This document shows, piece by piece, positions 23,546 through 34,684 of a stretch of 64,000 nucleotides of DNA (the first letter of the stretch is position 1; each line of letters starts with the position of its first letter). This stretch comes from Exophiala sp. HKRS030 (Eukaryota; Ascomycota; Eurotiomycetes; Chaetothyriales; Herpotrichiellaceae). The notes under the pieces were generated by a model, which saw only the letters and a program-made list of their open reading frames with translations, made no database searches and was not told the DNA's origin. Both the position numbers and the translations under genes were made by a program. The stretch covers positions 3,658,001 through 3,722,000 of the forward strand of contig JAHWDD010000007.1 of NCBI GenBank assembly GCA_023897205.1. The letters are read 5' to 3'.

Positions 23546-25464
23546 TGGCGAACCTCGCTTCTTGCCATCAATGTACTTGTACCGAGTAGGTAGTGTACGG
23601 AGTAGGCGATCGATTGTCACTTGTCACTTGTGGTATTGCGCAATATGCAAAACTGGCAACGTGATTCCAAGACAATGTGGATTCCTGGAACGAGGGAACA
23701 AACTTCAAGTGGAGATGATTTATTCTTGTGACCCCGTCGTGCCCGTCCACCTAGCTGGCTGGCGTTGGTTGTTGCGTTGGCGGGGGATGACTTGATGACG
23801 ATGCTATGTACAACTAACATTGTGGGCGCGGAGTGGCATAAATGGCTCATTGATTGAGTGCTGGATCCCAAACAAGTCCCTTGGACTCGTGGTGGGCCAG
23901 CAGATGGATGGATGAATCGATGAATCGATATCAATAATACCTCCTCGTGCAAACTGTACCTCTTTTTCCTCAGTATGGATTGTTGAGATCGAGTTTTGTA
24001 CTGTAGGTACCGGTGATTCACAACGGAAGAGTTAGTATCATGTTAGATGCATGTCACTATGTAGTTGGCTGTTAATTAGCTGTTAATTAGCTGCTAGTCA
24101 GCTGCTAGTAGCCTTAGTCGAGTTAGTCAACCTGGATTGGACGAGAAGAGACTAGCGCCCTGCCAGATGGTGGTACCTGAACCCAAGCTGGCCCATGCAT
24201 GAGGAACGCAGCCAATGATAAGTTGCTCATTTCACAGTTCATTCGAGGGGCTTCTTCTGTCACCTAGTTTGTAGGGAGTACATAGGGAGTACAGGTGCCT
24301 TTACAGGCCTTCTCGGCCCTCAGGCGGTGCCCAAGCACCGTAACTGTAGTACCGGGACTACCTAAAACCTGGCAATTAGCTAGCCACGCACCCACGTCTA
24401 CGTGTGTTGGGCCGTCTTGACCGACTCCTCCTGCAAGGCCAAGGAGGACCTAGGGATCCCTCCAAGTGGCCCTTAGCCCCCCTTAGCCCCCCTTGCCCCG
24501 GCCCCTCTTGAGTCTTGACGATTCGCATCAAGCGTCAATAACCGTGATGATTTATTGACTCGATCTCAAAAGTCATTCCTGCTCACATGGCACCTAATGG
24601 CACCTAGTTGATGGCATGGTATTTCGAACCGTAAAAGCAATAATAGCTTTAGGTCACGTAGTAAAAAATAACTAAAACGTCGCCTGGCCCGTCATCCCAA
24701 GAATCCTCAGTTCCAGCTCCCAGCTCCCAGCTCCCAGCTTTCTGGTGCTTTTGTACTTTGTACTTGGTGCTGCTGCTCCTGATCCTGATTCTGATCATCT
24801 TCCACCTCGCAATTCAACAGACTGTCTCATTTCAACGGCGCATTGTCAGCGGCAGAAGTCCTTGGTGAAACGTTGCGTTATCGACTGAAAGACAAAGCAC
24901 ATGATCATCTCTGGGCGGGCACCACAACCTCAAACTATTTGTTCCCCAAAACCAACTCAGATCACAGACTCAACACCCACCGACCGACCGCTACGCCACA
25001 ACTTCTCAAGTCCATTTCTTTCACCTTTCCTGCTTCAGCGCTTTCTGACTCTGTTTTACTTCTTGCACATTCACCAATCTTTTGATATTCAGTCTTCATT
25101 TCCTATTTTACTCCAAAGACATCATCCAGTTCACATTCTACGCCTGTCGAGTCCCTCAGCTCGTTCTGCTTGGTCTTCTCCAAACCGGTACCTAGGTACG
25201 TCAAAGTCAAGATTCACTACTCACTACTCTATCACAAGCTAGCACAAAGCCTGCCTGGGTTCTCCAACCCTGCGTTAGTCTCTTATCACAATCAATCCGC
25301 CATCGCCATCGTCATCCCAACCTTTGCACCAAAATCTCCCAGCACCTTCAGCTTCCTCTTCTTCACCGCTATCCCATCTTACTTTTCCTTTGTTCTCTTT
25401 TACCGGTCTTCCAGCTACTGATATTCACCCATAGTTCACGACATCAAGCATTTGTTTGCCCATC
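22743..25464. other. Large intergenic spacer, probably including a long leader
   Basis: About 2.7 kb with no supported gene. It includes a (GACA)n microsatellite (23488-23544), CAGCTCC repeats at 24711-24740, and TACTCCGTA/TACGGAGTA motifs at 23051-23059 and 23596-23604. The pyrimidine-rich 24900-25460 stretch looks like a promoter and 5' leader for the Aim21-type gene. Confidence 0.5.
23488..23544. repeat. (GACA)n microsatellite
   Basis: About fourteen uninterrupted tandem copies of the tetranucleotide ACAG/GACA. It makes an open frame of repeated CLSV residues on the minus strand, which I treat as an artefact of the repeat. Confidence 0.95.
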
Positions 25465-28400
25465 ATGTCCGCTCAAGTCGTTCCCACCGTCCCTCCCGCC
25501 CTGCCCGCTCTCAACAGGTTGCTGCCACTCAGGGTGCGAACAAGCTGCCCGATGTTCCCCTCGTCCGGTCAATAAACGTATAGACCGCTCCGTCTCACCC
25601 TCAAATTATCCTCGAAGTCCTCTCAACGAACCATGGTCCGCCAACCTCTCTCGCCAGCGCACTCACGAGCGGGCCGCCGAGTCTGTGCCCCGACCTCCCA
25701 GTGTTCAAAATCTCCCTTCGATAGGACAAGAAGGCATGGAATACGCAGAGATCATGAACCTTCAGACAAACCAACAACCTCCCACCTCCGCCCTCGGAGC
25801 AGATGCCGCAGCTCAAACCAGAAATATTGGTCAAGATCTGAAACTATACGCCCCGAAGCCTTCTCTTCCCAAGTCAAGTGCTACCGCTCAAGTTCAAGCT
25901 GTCACGAGAACAGATCCAAGCCAAACTCCCTTCCTGGGAGTCGCCGGCTACGGAAAACCTCCTACCCCAAGCATTGAGGAGAATGAGCCTATACAGCAAA
26001 TCCGGACTAGGAGTAGCTTTTCCAGGCCTGGTTCCACCGTAGATGCAGGCCGCCGTTCTGTAGATGAAGGCCGACGCTCTTCCATCTACGGTGAAGAGCA
26101 AGGTCCCGCTGAAATTGGCCTGCGTGTTCCCATCAACCCACTTCTCGGGGATGTACAGGCTCCTTCCCCAGCACCCCACAGCCCTCACACAACAGGGAAT
26201 AATGCAGAAAAGAGAAGGTCTCATCATTCCAGAACAAAAAGCGGCCGAGAAACTTTTGCTCCTCCTGGCAGTTACGGTCTCCATGGCCATGGCCAAGCAC
26301 CTCAAGACAAGTTTGAAAAGGATTGGTATGCCAAACATCCCGATATTGCGCAATTCGAGGAAACACATGGTCATGGTGTCTATGAAAGCATCGGCAGTGG
26401 CCGTGGCTCCTTCGCCTTGAGCAGTGACGATCTTAATAAGATTGTCCGGAATACAGCCAGCCGCGGATCTGGCTTCGGTAAGTATCTTGGGACACTTGGC
26501 ATTGACGACAAGTTTTTAACTGATATCACAGGCACCACCGGCAACACCTTGTCCTACCCAGATGAGCAACTTGGCTATACCGCTTCAGAATACTACTCCC
26601 GTTCTCAACAAAACACTCCAAATAGTCTCGCACGCACCGTCACCAACACGTCCCAACCTGCAGCGGAATCACCTCTACGAAAGGCCAGCTTCCCCGCTGA
26701 TGGGTCTGTTCCAGCTGAGGTTCGAAGGGGAAGGCTCTCTGTGTCCGGAAGATCGGATGACGCTTTGGACAGCGAAGTTGAACAGGAAGTTCACATCGAT
26801 CCTCAGCGTCGTTATAACAAGGTCACTGGCGGCGAGGAAACCATAAATGAGACATCCGATCCCCGACCTTACGTCTCACACCCAACCTCTGAAGGCAGTT
26901 ACATCAATGAACATGGCTACACGGTTCCAATCCTGGCCGAGGACGAAGTTGCAAAGGCCGTCGGTATCGAGCATCTCCAACCAGCCGTGTCACCGAAACA
27001 AGAACGGCACAGCAGTTTCCACGATGAGTATCGCAGTGGAGATGGTACACCAAACTCGAGACCTTCAAGTCGACCGACTAGTCTTTATGGTAGCTCCAAC
27101 CCGCTACAGAGGTTCGTGTCCCACCACGACGACAGAGAAAATCAGCATACCCCGCTCGAGGACGTGACTGAATATGAACCTTTGTTTCCCGACGATGACG
27201 GGAAACAACCTATCAGCCACGCCGAGCGTTTCAAGCAGAGACCAAATGCATTGAAGCAGCGCTTCCCAAGTCAGGACATCTGGGAAGATACACCCAGTAG
27301 TGCATTGTATTCCGCCACTGTGTCAACACCAGACCTGCCAGCTCAAAATCAAGAACAAGATCAATCAGCGTCAAAGACATTCGAATCTGCTGAACAGGAA
27401 CATGCCAGAAAAGGTGAGCTTCCGGAATCCGAAAGCCACAAATTTGTTCCCAAGGAGGATAGACTAGCTAAATCCCTTTTTGCACCCCACTTACGAGACG
27501 ACATGCCTACAAGACCCGGAGCTCTACCACGTTTCCCAAGCTCTGACATCTGGGAAGACAGCCCGGAGAGTCACCATCTTGTTACAACTGTCAGCGCAGC
27601 GCAGACCGAGGATGAGCCTGAAAGTCCCGTCGAAGCCGCTCCGAAGCCATTAGTACCACCTCGTCCTGCAAAGAGTAGATTGGGAGAAGGTGCCTCTTCA
27701 GCCCAAATAGCACCGAGTGTTCCAGTCCGACCGACCAAAGAGGCAGATGCTGCTGGCGATTCCACTGCTTCGAAAGAGTCTTCCCCAACCGAGTTGCGAA
27801 AGGTACCCAGCATCCCCGATCGACCAAAGCCACAGATCCCTGCTCGTCCCAAGAAACCTGTCACAGATGCAGCACCGAAACAATCTCCGTCCGAAGCATC
27901 AGGCACAGCTGAAGAGAAGGTCTCTCCGCCTTTGACTAAAGTTAAACCTCAAGTTCCTGCGCGTCCTGTTGTTGCTGGTAAATTTGCGAACCTGCGTGGC
28001 AACTTCATGAATGATCTCAATCAGAAGCTTGGCCTAGGACCTCCTAAGGAGAAGGAACCGGAACCAGTCGAAGAGCCCAAACCTCTGGATGATGCACGAA
28101 AGGGTAGAGCCCGTGGACCGCAACGAAGAGCTCCAGCCAGATCACCAGCAGCCGCGACTGGTCCCCCACCAACACTGCAATTCTCCATGTTCAAGCCACA
28201 TGCTCTTTGGACAATTGACGACACTGATGAAATCACAATCCCAACCGTCTCATCCTCGAAACCAGTCGATAAACCTCTTCAGGATGCACTCACTTCCGCA
28301 GGTGTCTCGGAAACTAAAGAGGCGCAGATCAAGAACTCGACACCAGCTGATGCACCTTTGCCCACAACGATTGACACCACTGATCATGCTCATGTTCCTG

Positions 28401-28798
28401 ACGAGGCTGGATCGTCGAAACAAGACTCAGCCCAGTTTGCTGGAGAGCTAGCTAAAAACACAGTCGGTGGGCCAGCCGAACCAACCCTCGGAACGCCAAC
28501 CCAAGAAAGACCGAATCCTTTAAGCGAGAGTGCTTCAGTTGAAGACATCGAGTTGTCGAAAGAAACTACTGCCAGTAGTGGCCAAGCAGATGGTCCCGAC
28601 CTAGAAAGAGAAGTCATAGATCCAAGTACAGATGCCATACCTGTCAGCAAGCAAACTACTGCGAGCACTACAGACGAAGAACGTGTTCCTCTCGAAAAGA
28701 CCATCACCAGAGAATCGGACTCTTTTGAGGAACCCCGAACCAAAGGAGATGTACAGACCGAAGGAGAACCTGGCAAGCAGAGTTTGGAGCAGGTATAG
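25465..28798 (+). CDS. aim21: Aim21-type actin-patch protein, with two frameshifts near the start
   Basis: The frame is open from about 25570 to 28798. Its true start appears to be the ATG at 25465: translation begins MSAQVVPTVPP, and after one missing base in the CCC near 25495 continues RPARSQQVAATQ; a second missing base near 25565 restores NKRIDRSVSP and then the long frame. With both bases the protein has about 1111 residues. It is mostly disordered and carries proline-rich SH3-type ligands (VPPRPAKSR, PQIPARPKKP, KPQVPARP) and the GKFANLRGNFMNDLNQKLGL block typical of Aim21. In yeast Aim21 works with Tda2 at endocytic actin patches and limits barbed-end assembly. An internal repeat FPSQDIWEDTP/FPSSDIWEDSP is present. 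It is not interrupted elsewhere and looks functional. Confidence 0.82.
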
Positions 28799-29717
28799 AA
28801 ACATCACATCTGCACGCTTTGAAGCATATCACATGATGGAAATTCCTTGATCCATCCAAGCCACCTATCCAGATGCACGGAAGAAATACACGAAACTACC
28901 GGTGTGGAGATTATATTAGTTGTGCAAACGACCGCATGGCCTGCGCTACACGCGACAAACCATAGGGAAGGTGTTTTGTTTAGTTCGGACCGAGGCGTAT
29001 AAAAAATGAACCAATCACTGATTCGATGTATTCACTCATCTATCCATGTATATGATGCTACCGTGCTGAACTGGTGATTCTTGATTCACGCCTTTCGCTT
29101 GCTTTTTGTAGCGCAGTCATCAATGCTCTCTCAATACATTTCCTGATGGCTACAATGCACAGTAAGTACAGTAAGTAAAGTACAGTAGAGTGATTCCTTC
29201 ATCTCACGTTCGTAGAGTCTAAACTCATCCAAAATCCTGGCTGTCGGCCTGTCATTCAAGGCAGGCCTTGCATCATGCATCATGCTCCATCCTGCATCCA
29301 AGTCCTGTATCCTACACCCTACATCCATCCTTCTGCCTACATCCCAGGTCCTCGAGTTCGATGGCTTTGATCTGTTGGTGAGTTCATGAATGCACGAATT
29401 GCTGAGTGCTTGAGCCCTTGACTCGCGAAGCCATTCACAGGTCTGTCCCGAATAGAGGAAGAGGCTCGTTTTTGCCGGGGGCATCGTCCTGATCTAGTTT
29501 CAGGCCGGACTCTTTTTCAAGACTCTGCTTCTCTGCGTGTTGTGCCGTGCGTCTGGTCACTCTATCTACTCACTCAATCTGCTCACTCAAGACAAGACAA
29601 GGTCTCCAGCTTCCAGCCTCCAGCCCACGTCCAGATGCCTCGGTCCTTGCGTCCTTCAGTTATGTCTATCTCGAAGAGGAACAAGGGCCTTTGCCTTTGG
29701 GCATCGTCAGCCGGCTT
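28799..29717. other. Convergent intergenic spacer
   Basis: About 920 bases between two convergent genes, expected to hold both terminators. A CAGTAAGTA-type short repeat lies near 29159-29190. Overlapping frames around 29131-29484 and 29537-30126 have no domain content. Confidence 0.4.
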
Positions 29718-32450
29718 TCAGCCGAACATATCGTCGAAGTCGGCGGCTCGGGGGCGTGAGCGGCGGGCTTGGGACGGCAGCGTTGACGATCCCGGTGTGG
29801 ATGACGAAGCTGTTGCTGTGGTTGTCGATTGGGACGTTTTGGGTACAGCGTCTGAGCCGGTCGTGGCTGTTGTTGGGCTCTTTTGTTGTCGCTGCGGGTG
29901 CGTTTGTGTGGTGGGCTCGTCGTGGTCTTTCATGGTTATGTCGGTGGGGTCTGCTGCTGTACCGGATGGTGGTGGTGGAGGCGGAGGAGGAGCGGAGGGA
30001 GGAAGGGATGAGGGAGAGGGTGCATGCGCAGTGCGTGGCGCTTGCGCATTTGCGGCTGTAGCTCCGTCGCCTTCTTCGTCGCTTGAGTCCAGCATAGGGA
30101 CGCCATCGATGTCTGCGTCGGTGTAATCGTTCTCGTCGTCATCGTCAGCGTAAGAGTCGTTGTCACGTTGCATTGGTCTGCCGTTCAGATCACTGTCGAC
30201 GTCCATGGGCGTGCCGTCAATGTCATTGTACGAGGAGCCGACGCCGCTGACGGTCATTTCGACGTCCATGGCTGTCGATTCTGTATCATCAACGCTCCGC
30301 CATCGATTGAGATTGGCATTCTTTTCTTTGTTAGACTTCTCGATTTCTTTGGCCTCTTTCTCTTTCTTCTCGAGCTCCTCTTTTTCTGCCGCTGTAAGTG
30401 GTGGGTTGAGGAATCCTTGCACGAATGCATCGTGGGCATCCTGGGGAAAGACGCACCAGCCTTCCCAGAGACTGAGTATGCTTTGCACGCTGCGCCGCCA
30501 CTTATCAGCTTTGAGTTTGCCCCAGTTGTATCTGCGTTCTGCACGGCCGAGGATGGGGAAAATGTTCTGTACTCGGATTTGAGTTTCGAACAGGGATCGA
30601 TATCGCCAGGCGTGCCGTACACCTGAGCTTGCTGAGCAGGATAAGATGTCAGAGATGAGGTAGAGTCCTACTAGAGAAGTAGGAGTGATGTCTTTGGCAG
30701 GTGATGCGGTGGGATTTTTTCCGTCATTCTCCTGTTGCGGATCTCTGGAGCTTCCTTCGTCTTCTTCGTCTGATGAATGAAAGGCGGTCTTGGATTTCTT
30801 TACAGTAAAACAAAATGGTTGGATGACGTTTCTCGTAATAAGTGCGACAATTTCGTCAGCCCCAGCGCCTGCATGTTCGATAGCAAAGCCTGTGACTCTA
30901 GCCACATCGCCTCTCCGCAATTTCGAATTCGAGTCAGGCAGTCGTGAAAGCAGATGAACGAGTTTGGTCTTCGCAAGAGGGTTCAAATATCCTGTTCCAT
31001 CATTGTCCTGCCGTTCCGGGGCTCCACCGCCCATTCTTTGATGGTCGTGATAACGTCGTGCCAATCCACCATCTTCTTCCATGTCTTCTTCATCGGATGA
31101 ATTGTAGTCTTCATCGCTGATGAAATCTTCGATTTTCGTGGTGTATTCGAACTTCAGTCCATCCTCTGGTGGAATCCATGTACTCTGACCTTCAAAGATA
31201 ACGTCTCCAAAGGGTCGTGAACCATAGCCTGCAGCAGGTTTTGCTCGACTTCGGGCTTTTGCATTCGTGAGGATTTCCCACAGTCGCCAACGATAATATA
31301 CACCACCAGTGGATCGGGAATCCCATAGCCATGACCATTGTTCGTCACGTTGAATGTTGGGACGAGACATCAGCAGTGCTTCAAACTCTGGCCCATAGGT
31401 TAACAAGGCTTCAACTGTCTTGTGTATGAGCTTCAGTTGTGCTAGATCAGAAGGTGCTTGCACATTAACTTGTGTTGGAGGCCCGTTGGAACGAGATCCG
31501 TATGGGGTAGAAGACGTATAGGAGGAAGGTGGAGCATAACGGTTGAAGTTCTGGCCCGGTGGTGGGGCGCGAGAAAGAGAGTTATGTTGTGTAATGGGTT
31601 TGGCACCGAATGGAAGGCTGTTCAGATTCGTCGAAGGAGCATTTATGCTCAAAGAGGTTGAGCCTGTCAAAGCTGCTGACGATAAATGGCGTGAGATTGA
31701 GAGATTGAAGCCAAACCCAAGGTATTTGTTCTGTAGATGCGAGACCATGGTATCGATGTCTGTAGCTGGAGTTTCGGCCGCTAATGTGACAATGGCAGCC
31801 GTAGAATTTCTCTCACCCGGGTTTGAGCTTGCAGGAATGATGCGGACATTCTCAACATTCAGAGGCGAGGGTGCGAACAGTCCTTTGATTACGGCAGGGG
31901 AGGTGTTCGGTGGAAGTGATGAGAGGTGTAGTGTAGGCTTTGCGGCAGCTTTGATTTCTTCAGCATCTACGGCTTCCTCGTCTTCCCTCTTAAACCCACT
32001 GCCACTTCGTTCTCTTCGTTGATCGAAGTCTCTGTCATCACCGTAAGAGAACATTCCACGATCCCTCGACCCGCTGTATTCTTCATGTTGCCTTTTCTTT
32101 GCAAACCCCGGAGCAGGTCCGAGACTTCCAGGACCAGACTTTGGTAACGAGGGGCTTGGGCCAAGACTACCAGGGCCACTCTTTAAACCTGATGTTGTGA
32201 AATGTCTCTTCCCTGGTCCCGGCCCATAGCCAGCGTTCGCAGGAGTACCGAAACCTGCGGTCGAGCGTTTTGCTGGGGTCGTGGGAGATTCACCGTCATC
32301 ATCGAAACTTTTGACGAAGTCTTTGAGTACAGCAGCGGTCTCGGCTTTCTCTCGAGCCTTCTTCGCTTCGGCTTCGGCTTTTTGTCGTTCGAAGATGGAT
32401 TTCTTTGGGGGACCAAACTTGGAGGAATGGTCAGTCGCTGGAGGGGTCAT
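29718..32450 (-). CDS. U2 snRNP-associated SURP/CID protein (SR140/U2SURP-like)
   Basis: Single exon of 910 residues. The basic coiled N-terminus (KKSIFERQKAEAEAKKAREK) is followed by an RRM-like domain (about 175-265, KPTLHLSSLPPNTSPAVIKG), a SURP motif (about 337-395, IHKTVEALLTYGPEFEALLM and WLWDSRSTGGVYYRWRLWEI) and a CID domain (about 485-690, LISDILSCSASSGVRHAWRY, WGKLKADKWRR). The C-terminus is acidic and Ser/Thr/Pro-rich and ends RPRAADFDDMFG. This order matches human U2SURP/SR140, a U2 snRNP-associated nuclear splicing factor whose CID domain resembles those that bind the RNA polymerase II C-terminal domain. A direct role is inferred from the domain order. With the Prp4 kinase it is the second splicing protein in the window, but they are 25 kb apart and not linked functionally by position. 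Confidence 0.88.
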   Translation of the reverse strand: MTPPATDHSSKFGPPKKSIFERQKAEAEAKKAREKAETAAVLKDFVKSFDDDGESPTTPAKRSTAGFGTPANAGYGPGPGKRHFTTSGLKSGPGSLGPSPSLPKSGPGSLGPAPGFAKKRQHEEYSGSRDRGMFSYGDDRDFDQRRERSGSGFKREDEEAVDAEEIKAAAKPTLHLSSLPPNTSPAVIKGLFAPSPLNVENVRIIPASSNPGERNSTAAIVTLAAETPATDIDTMVSHLQNKYLGFGFNLSISRHLSSAALTGSTSLSINAPSTNLNSLPFGAKPITQHNSLSRAPPPGQNFNRYAPPSSYTSSTPYGSRSNGPPTQVNVQAPSDLAQLKLIHKTVEALLTYGPEFEALLMSRPNIQRDEQWSWLWDSRSTGGVYYRWRLWEILTNAKARSRAKPAAGYGSRPFGDVIFEGQSTWIPPEDGLKFEYTTKIEDFISDEDYNSSDEEDMEEDGGLARRYHDHQRMGGGAPERQDNDGTGYLNPLAKTKLVHLLSRLPDSNSKLRRGDVARVTGFAIEHAGAGADEIVALITRNVIQPFCFTVKKSKTAFHSSDEEDEGSSRDPQQENDGKNPTASPAKDITPTSLVGLYLISDILSCSASSGVRHAWRYRSLFETQIRVQNIFPILGRAERRYNWGKLKADKWRRSVQSILSLWEGWCVFPQDAHDAFVQGFLNPPLTAAEKEELEKKEKEAKEIEKSNKEKNANLNRWRSVDDTESTAMDVEMTVSGVGSSYNDIDGTPMDVDSDLNGRPMQRDNDSYADDDDENDYTDADIDGVPMLDSSDEEGDGATAANAQAPRTAHAPSPSSLPPSAPPPPPPPPSGTAADPTDITMKDHDEPTTQTHPQRQQKSPTTATTGSDAVPKTSQSTTTATASSSTPGSSTLPSQARRSRPRAADFDDMFG

Positions 32451-33646
32451 GACAGCTGGAATGGAGGTCGGCTATTTTCGTAGAGAGTCATGCTCGAGGA
32501 CGGGAGTTTCGCAGTGAGAGGACGTGCATGTCTGAACTTGTCTTCAGTAGGTTGACGCCATGACAGGAGAGCAGTGGATTTATGTGTACCGTATGTTGAT
32601 GGCCGAATTTCGAGTTTGGCTGAGGTTGCGCATCGGCGGTTTTGCCGAGAATCTGCCGGGAATGGAGAATAATGCGATTGAAGTTCACCTCAGTTGAAGT
32701 CATACCCACTACACGCTTTCAAGCTTCTCCCTAGATTGGATCTACTCATATGAACATGGCCAAATGAACTATATTCGAGATGGGCCATATGTACCTGCGC
32801 TATCTGTATCAATCCTCCCAAACATGGTAGAGTGATGTTGTCATTACTTGTGCCACGATTGTGGCTTTTTGAAGATCTAATTCTCACCACTAGTAAGTTG
32901 GTTTTCATGTGAACAACGAAAATGAGAGAGGCCTCTTCCAATACAAGGGATAAGACTCCCTCCCTCACTTTCGCAGAGTGACTCGTTATCTACCTTCTCC
33001 ACTATCCACGTTGTGTTTTGCCTGTTCTCCACGTGGTGAACGGTGAACGAAGAACGGTGTGAAGCTACGAGGCTTTCCATACAACTCGCTCAACGACGTC
33101 GGTGAAGACTGCCTGTTTCTTCACTACGACACAAGACATTGACATCATGTGAGCATGTGAGCATGTCATTCAGCATCTTGTTTATCCTCCTTCACAGTCC
33201 GGACTAGGTGCCATCTTCACCTGCGTTAAGGGGGATTCATCCAACAAACAAAGCCTGAACCGTGTGATTCTCCCTGTATCCATTGCACTGGTAGTGAATT
33301 TCAGCCCGACGAAATCAAACTGTCGGGGCAGTCAGTCAATATGTGTTTGTTATTTTCATCAACCATGTCCTTGTCAATTCTGCAAGTTCTTGTATTACCT
33401 GCAGTTCTTACCCTGAGGAGCCAAAAACAACGGACTTTGCCTTTTGACCTCAACTTCCTTTCTACGAATCCAAACCACGATTAGCCCGCACCCAGAAATC
33501 ATCTCATCAAATCCTATTGGTTCGGCGTCTTGTCAGACGTTGACATCGAAATCTTGTGCAGGAACGCGTGGCATACAGGTAACAGACCCCATAGCCCACC
33601 TATTTTGAGCCGTTGACCGAGCAAAAAAGTAAAAGCCGAAGGCATA
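32451..33646. other. Divergent promoter region
   Basis: About 1.2 kb between two divergently transcribed genes. No coding signature; open frames at 32488-32709, 32690-32968 and 32877-33080 are short and overlap. It should contain both promoters. Confidence 0.45.
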
Positions 33647-34684
33647 ATGGAAAACACCGAAACCGAGACAAACTTGCGAGGCATTCGATACGTCAAAGAA
33701 CTAATAGATCGTGCCCAACATGGTCCAGCGTTGGTACACGAGGCTTCCGAACGTGACCAGTATCACGTGCTGGCAATCGTCGAGAGAATACTCATACACC
33801 AAACAACTGAGTTGAGAGAATCCGCGGCCAGACACTTCCACCTAGTCACTGTGGAGCAGTTGCAAACACAACCAATATGTAGACGAGACGCACACGTCGA
33901 GTTCCATGCACAGAAACAAACGCTCACGGCAGAGCGGCGGATTTGCCTCGACATGGCACGCGCCGATCACGATCACATCGCCGATCTCGCGCTCCCGTTC
34001 CATCTCCGCCGGCTCTTCGCCATGCAACGTGCCGTGCTGAAGGAGTTTGAAATGTTCGAGATCGAACGGCAATTAGGTGTGATAAATGAATTGCAACTCA
34101 AGAACGCCGGACTTGCGCTGCACGCGTACGACGTTGCATTCCATGTGGCCTGGCACACCAAGGAATTACATTGGTTTCTGAGTATTCTTGCGGCGAAAGT
34201 GTCCTGGCTCGATGCCGAGCTCGAGCATCTTGTCGAATACAGTCATCTCAAGACTGGCGGCGACGAGCGGTTCGAGTCCAGCCGTGAGAACAACCCATCC
34301 CATTTCGACTGCTCAATGTGTCATCTCGATCTGTACCAGTACACACCACCCACGGATCGACGCGACGAATATCAGGAAAAAAAGGTAGAACGTGAAAAAC
34401 TGGAGTACGTATTGGTCGGACCGCCTGAGTGTCGTGCCCCTGCACCAGTGTTCTGTCCGTTCTGTTACGAGGGATTCCACGCCCAGTGTCTGTCCGCAGC
34501 TCTGGACGAATATATTGGCGGTCGTTGTCCGGAGTGTGGAGCCTGGTTGAGTGCCAGATTTGTCGAGGAATTTGTTGTCAGAGAAGTCAGTCGCCAACGG
34601 TTTTTCAATTTCGATGAACAGGGTGAATTGATGTTTGGTCATGTTGGGACAAGCGCTCATTTGGAATCTCTCAGTGGTGGTTGA
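33647..34684 (+). CDS. RING-like zinc-binding protein of unknown function
   Basis: Single exon, 345 residues. The first 215 residues are mostly helical and charged, with many histidines (for example LHWFLSILAAKVSWLDAELE), suggesting an extended helical or coiled region. The C-terminal part has paired cysteines: CSMC, then CPFCYEGFHAQCL and GRCPECGAWL near residues 225-300. The spacing resembles a RING-H2 or PHD-like cross-braced zinc site with a long loop between the first and second pair. E3 ubiquitin ligase activity is possible but unproven. The start context is reasonable and no upstream exon is needed. Confidence 0.6.
   Translation: MENTETETNLRGIRYVKELIDRAQHGPALVHEASERDQYHVLAIVERILIHQTTELRESAARHFHLVTVEQLQTQPICRRDAHVEFHAQKQTLTAERRICLDMARADHDHIADLALPFHLRRLFAMQRAVLKEFEMFEIERQLGVINELQLKNAGLALHAYDVAFHVAWHTKELHWFLSILAAKVSWLDAELEHLVEYSHLKTGGDERFESSRENNPSHFDCSMCHLDLYQYTPPTDRRDEYQEKKVEREKLEYVLVGPPECRAPAPVFCPFCYEGFHAQCLSAALDEYIGGRCPECGAWLSARFVEEFVVREVSRQRFFNFDEQGELMFGHVGTSAHLESLSGG

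Noticed and set aside
23435..23620. Minus-strand frame of repeated CLSV residues
   Set aside because: It is the translation of the (GACA)n microsatellite.
29537..30126. Plus-strand frames of up to 194 codons
   Set aside because: They are antisense shadows of the acidic, low-complexity tail of the U2SURP-like gene.
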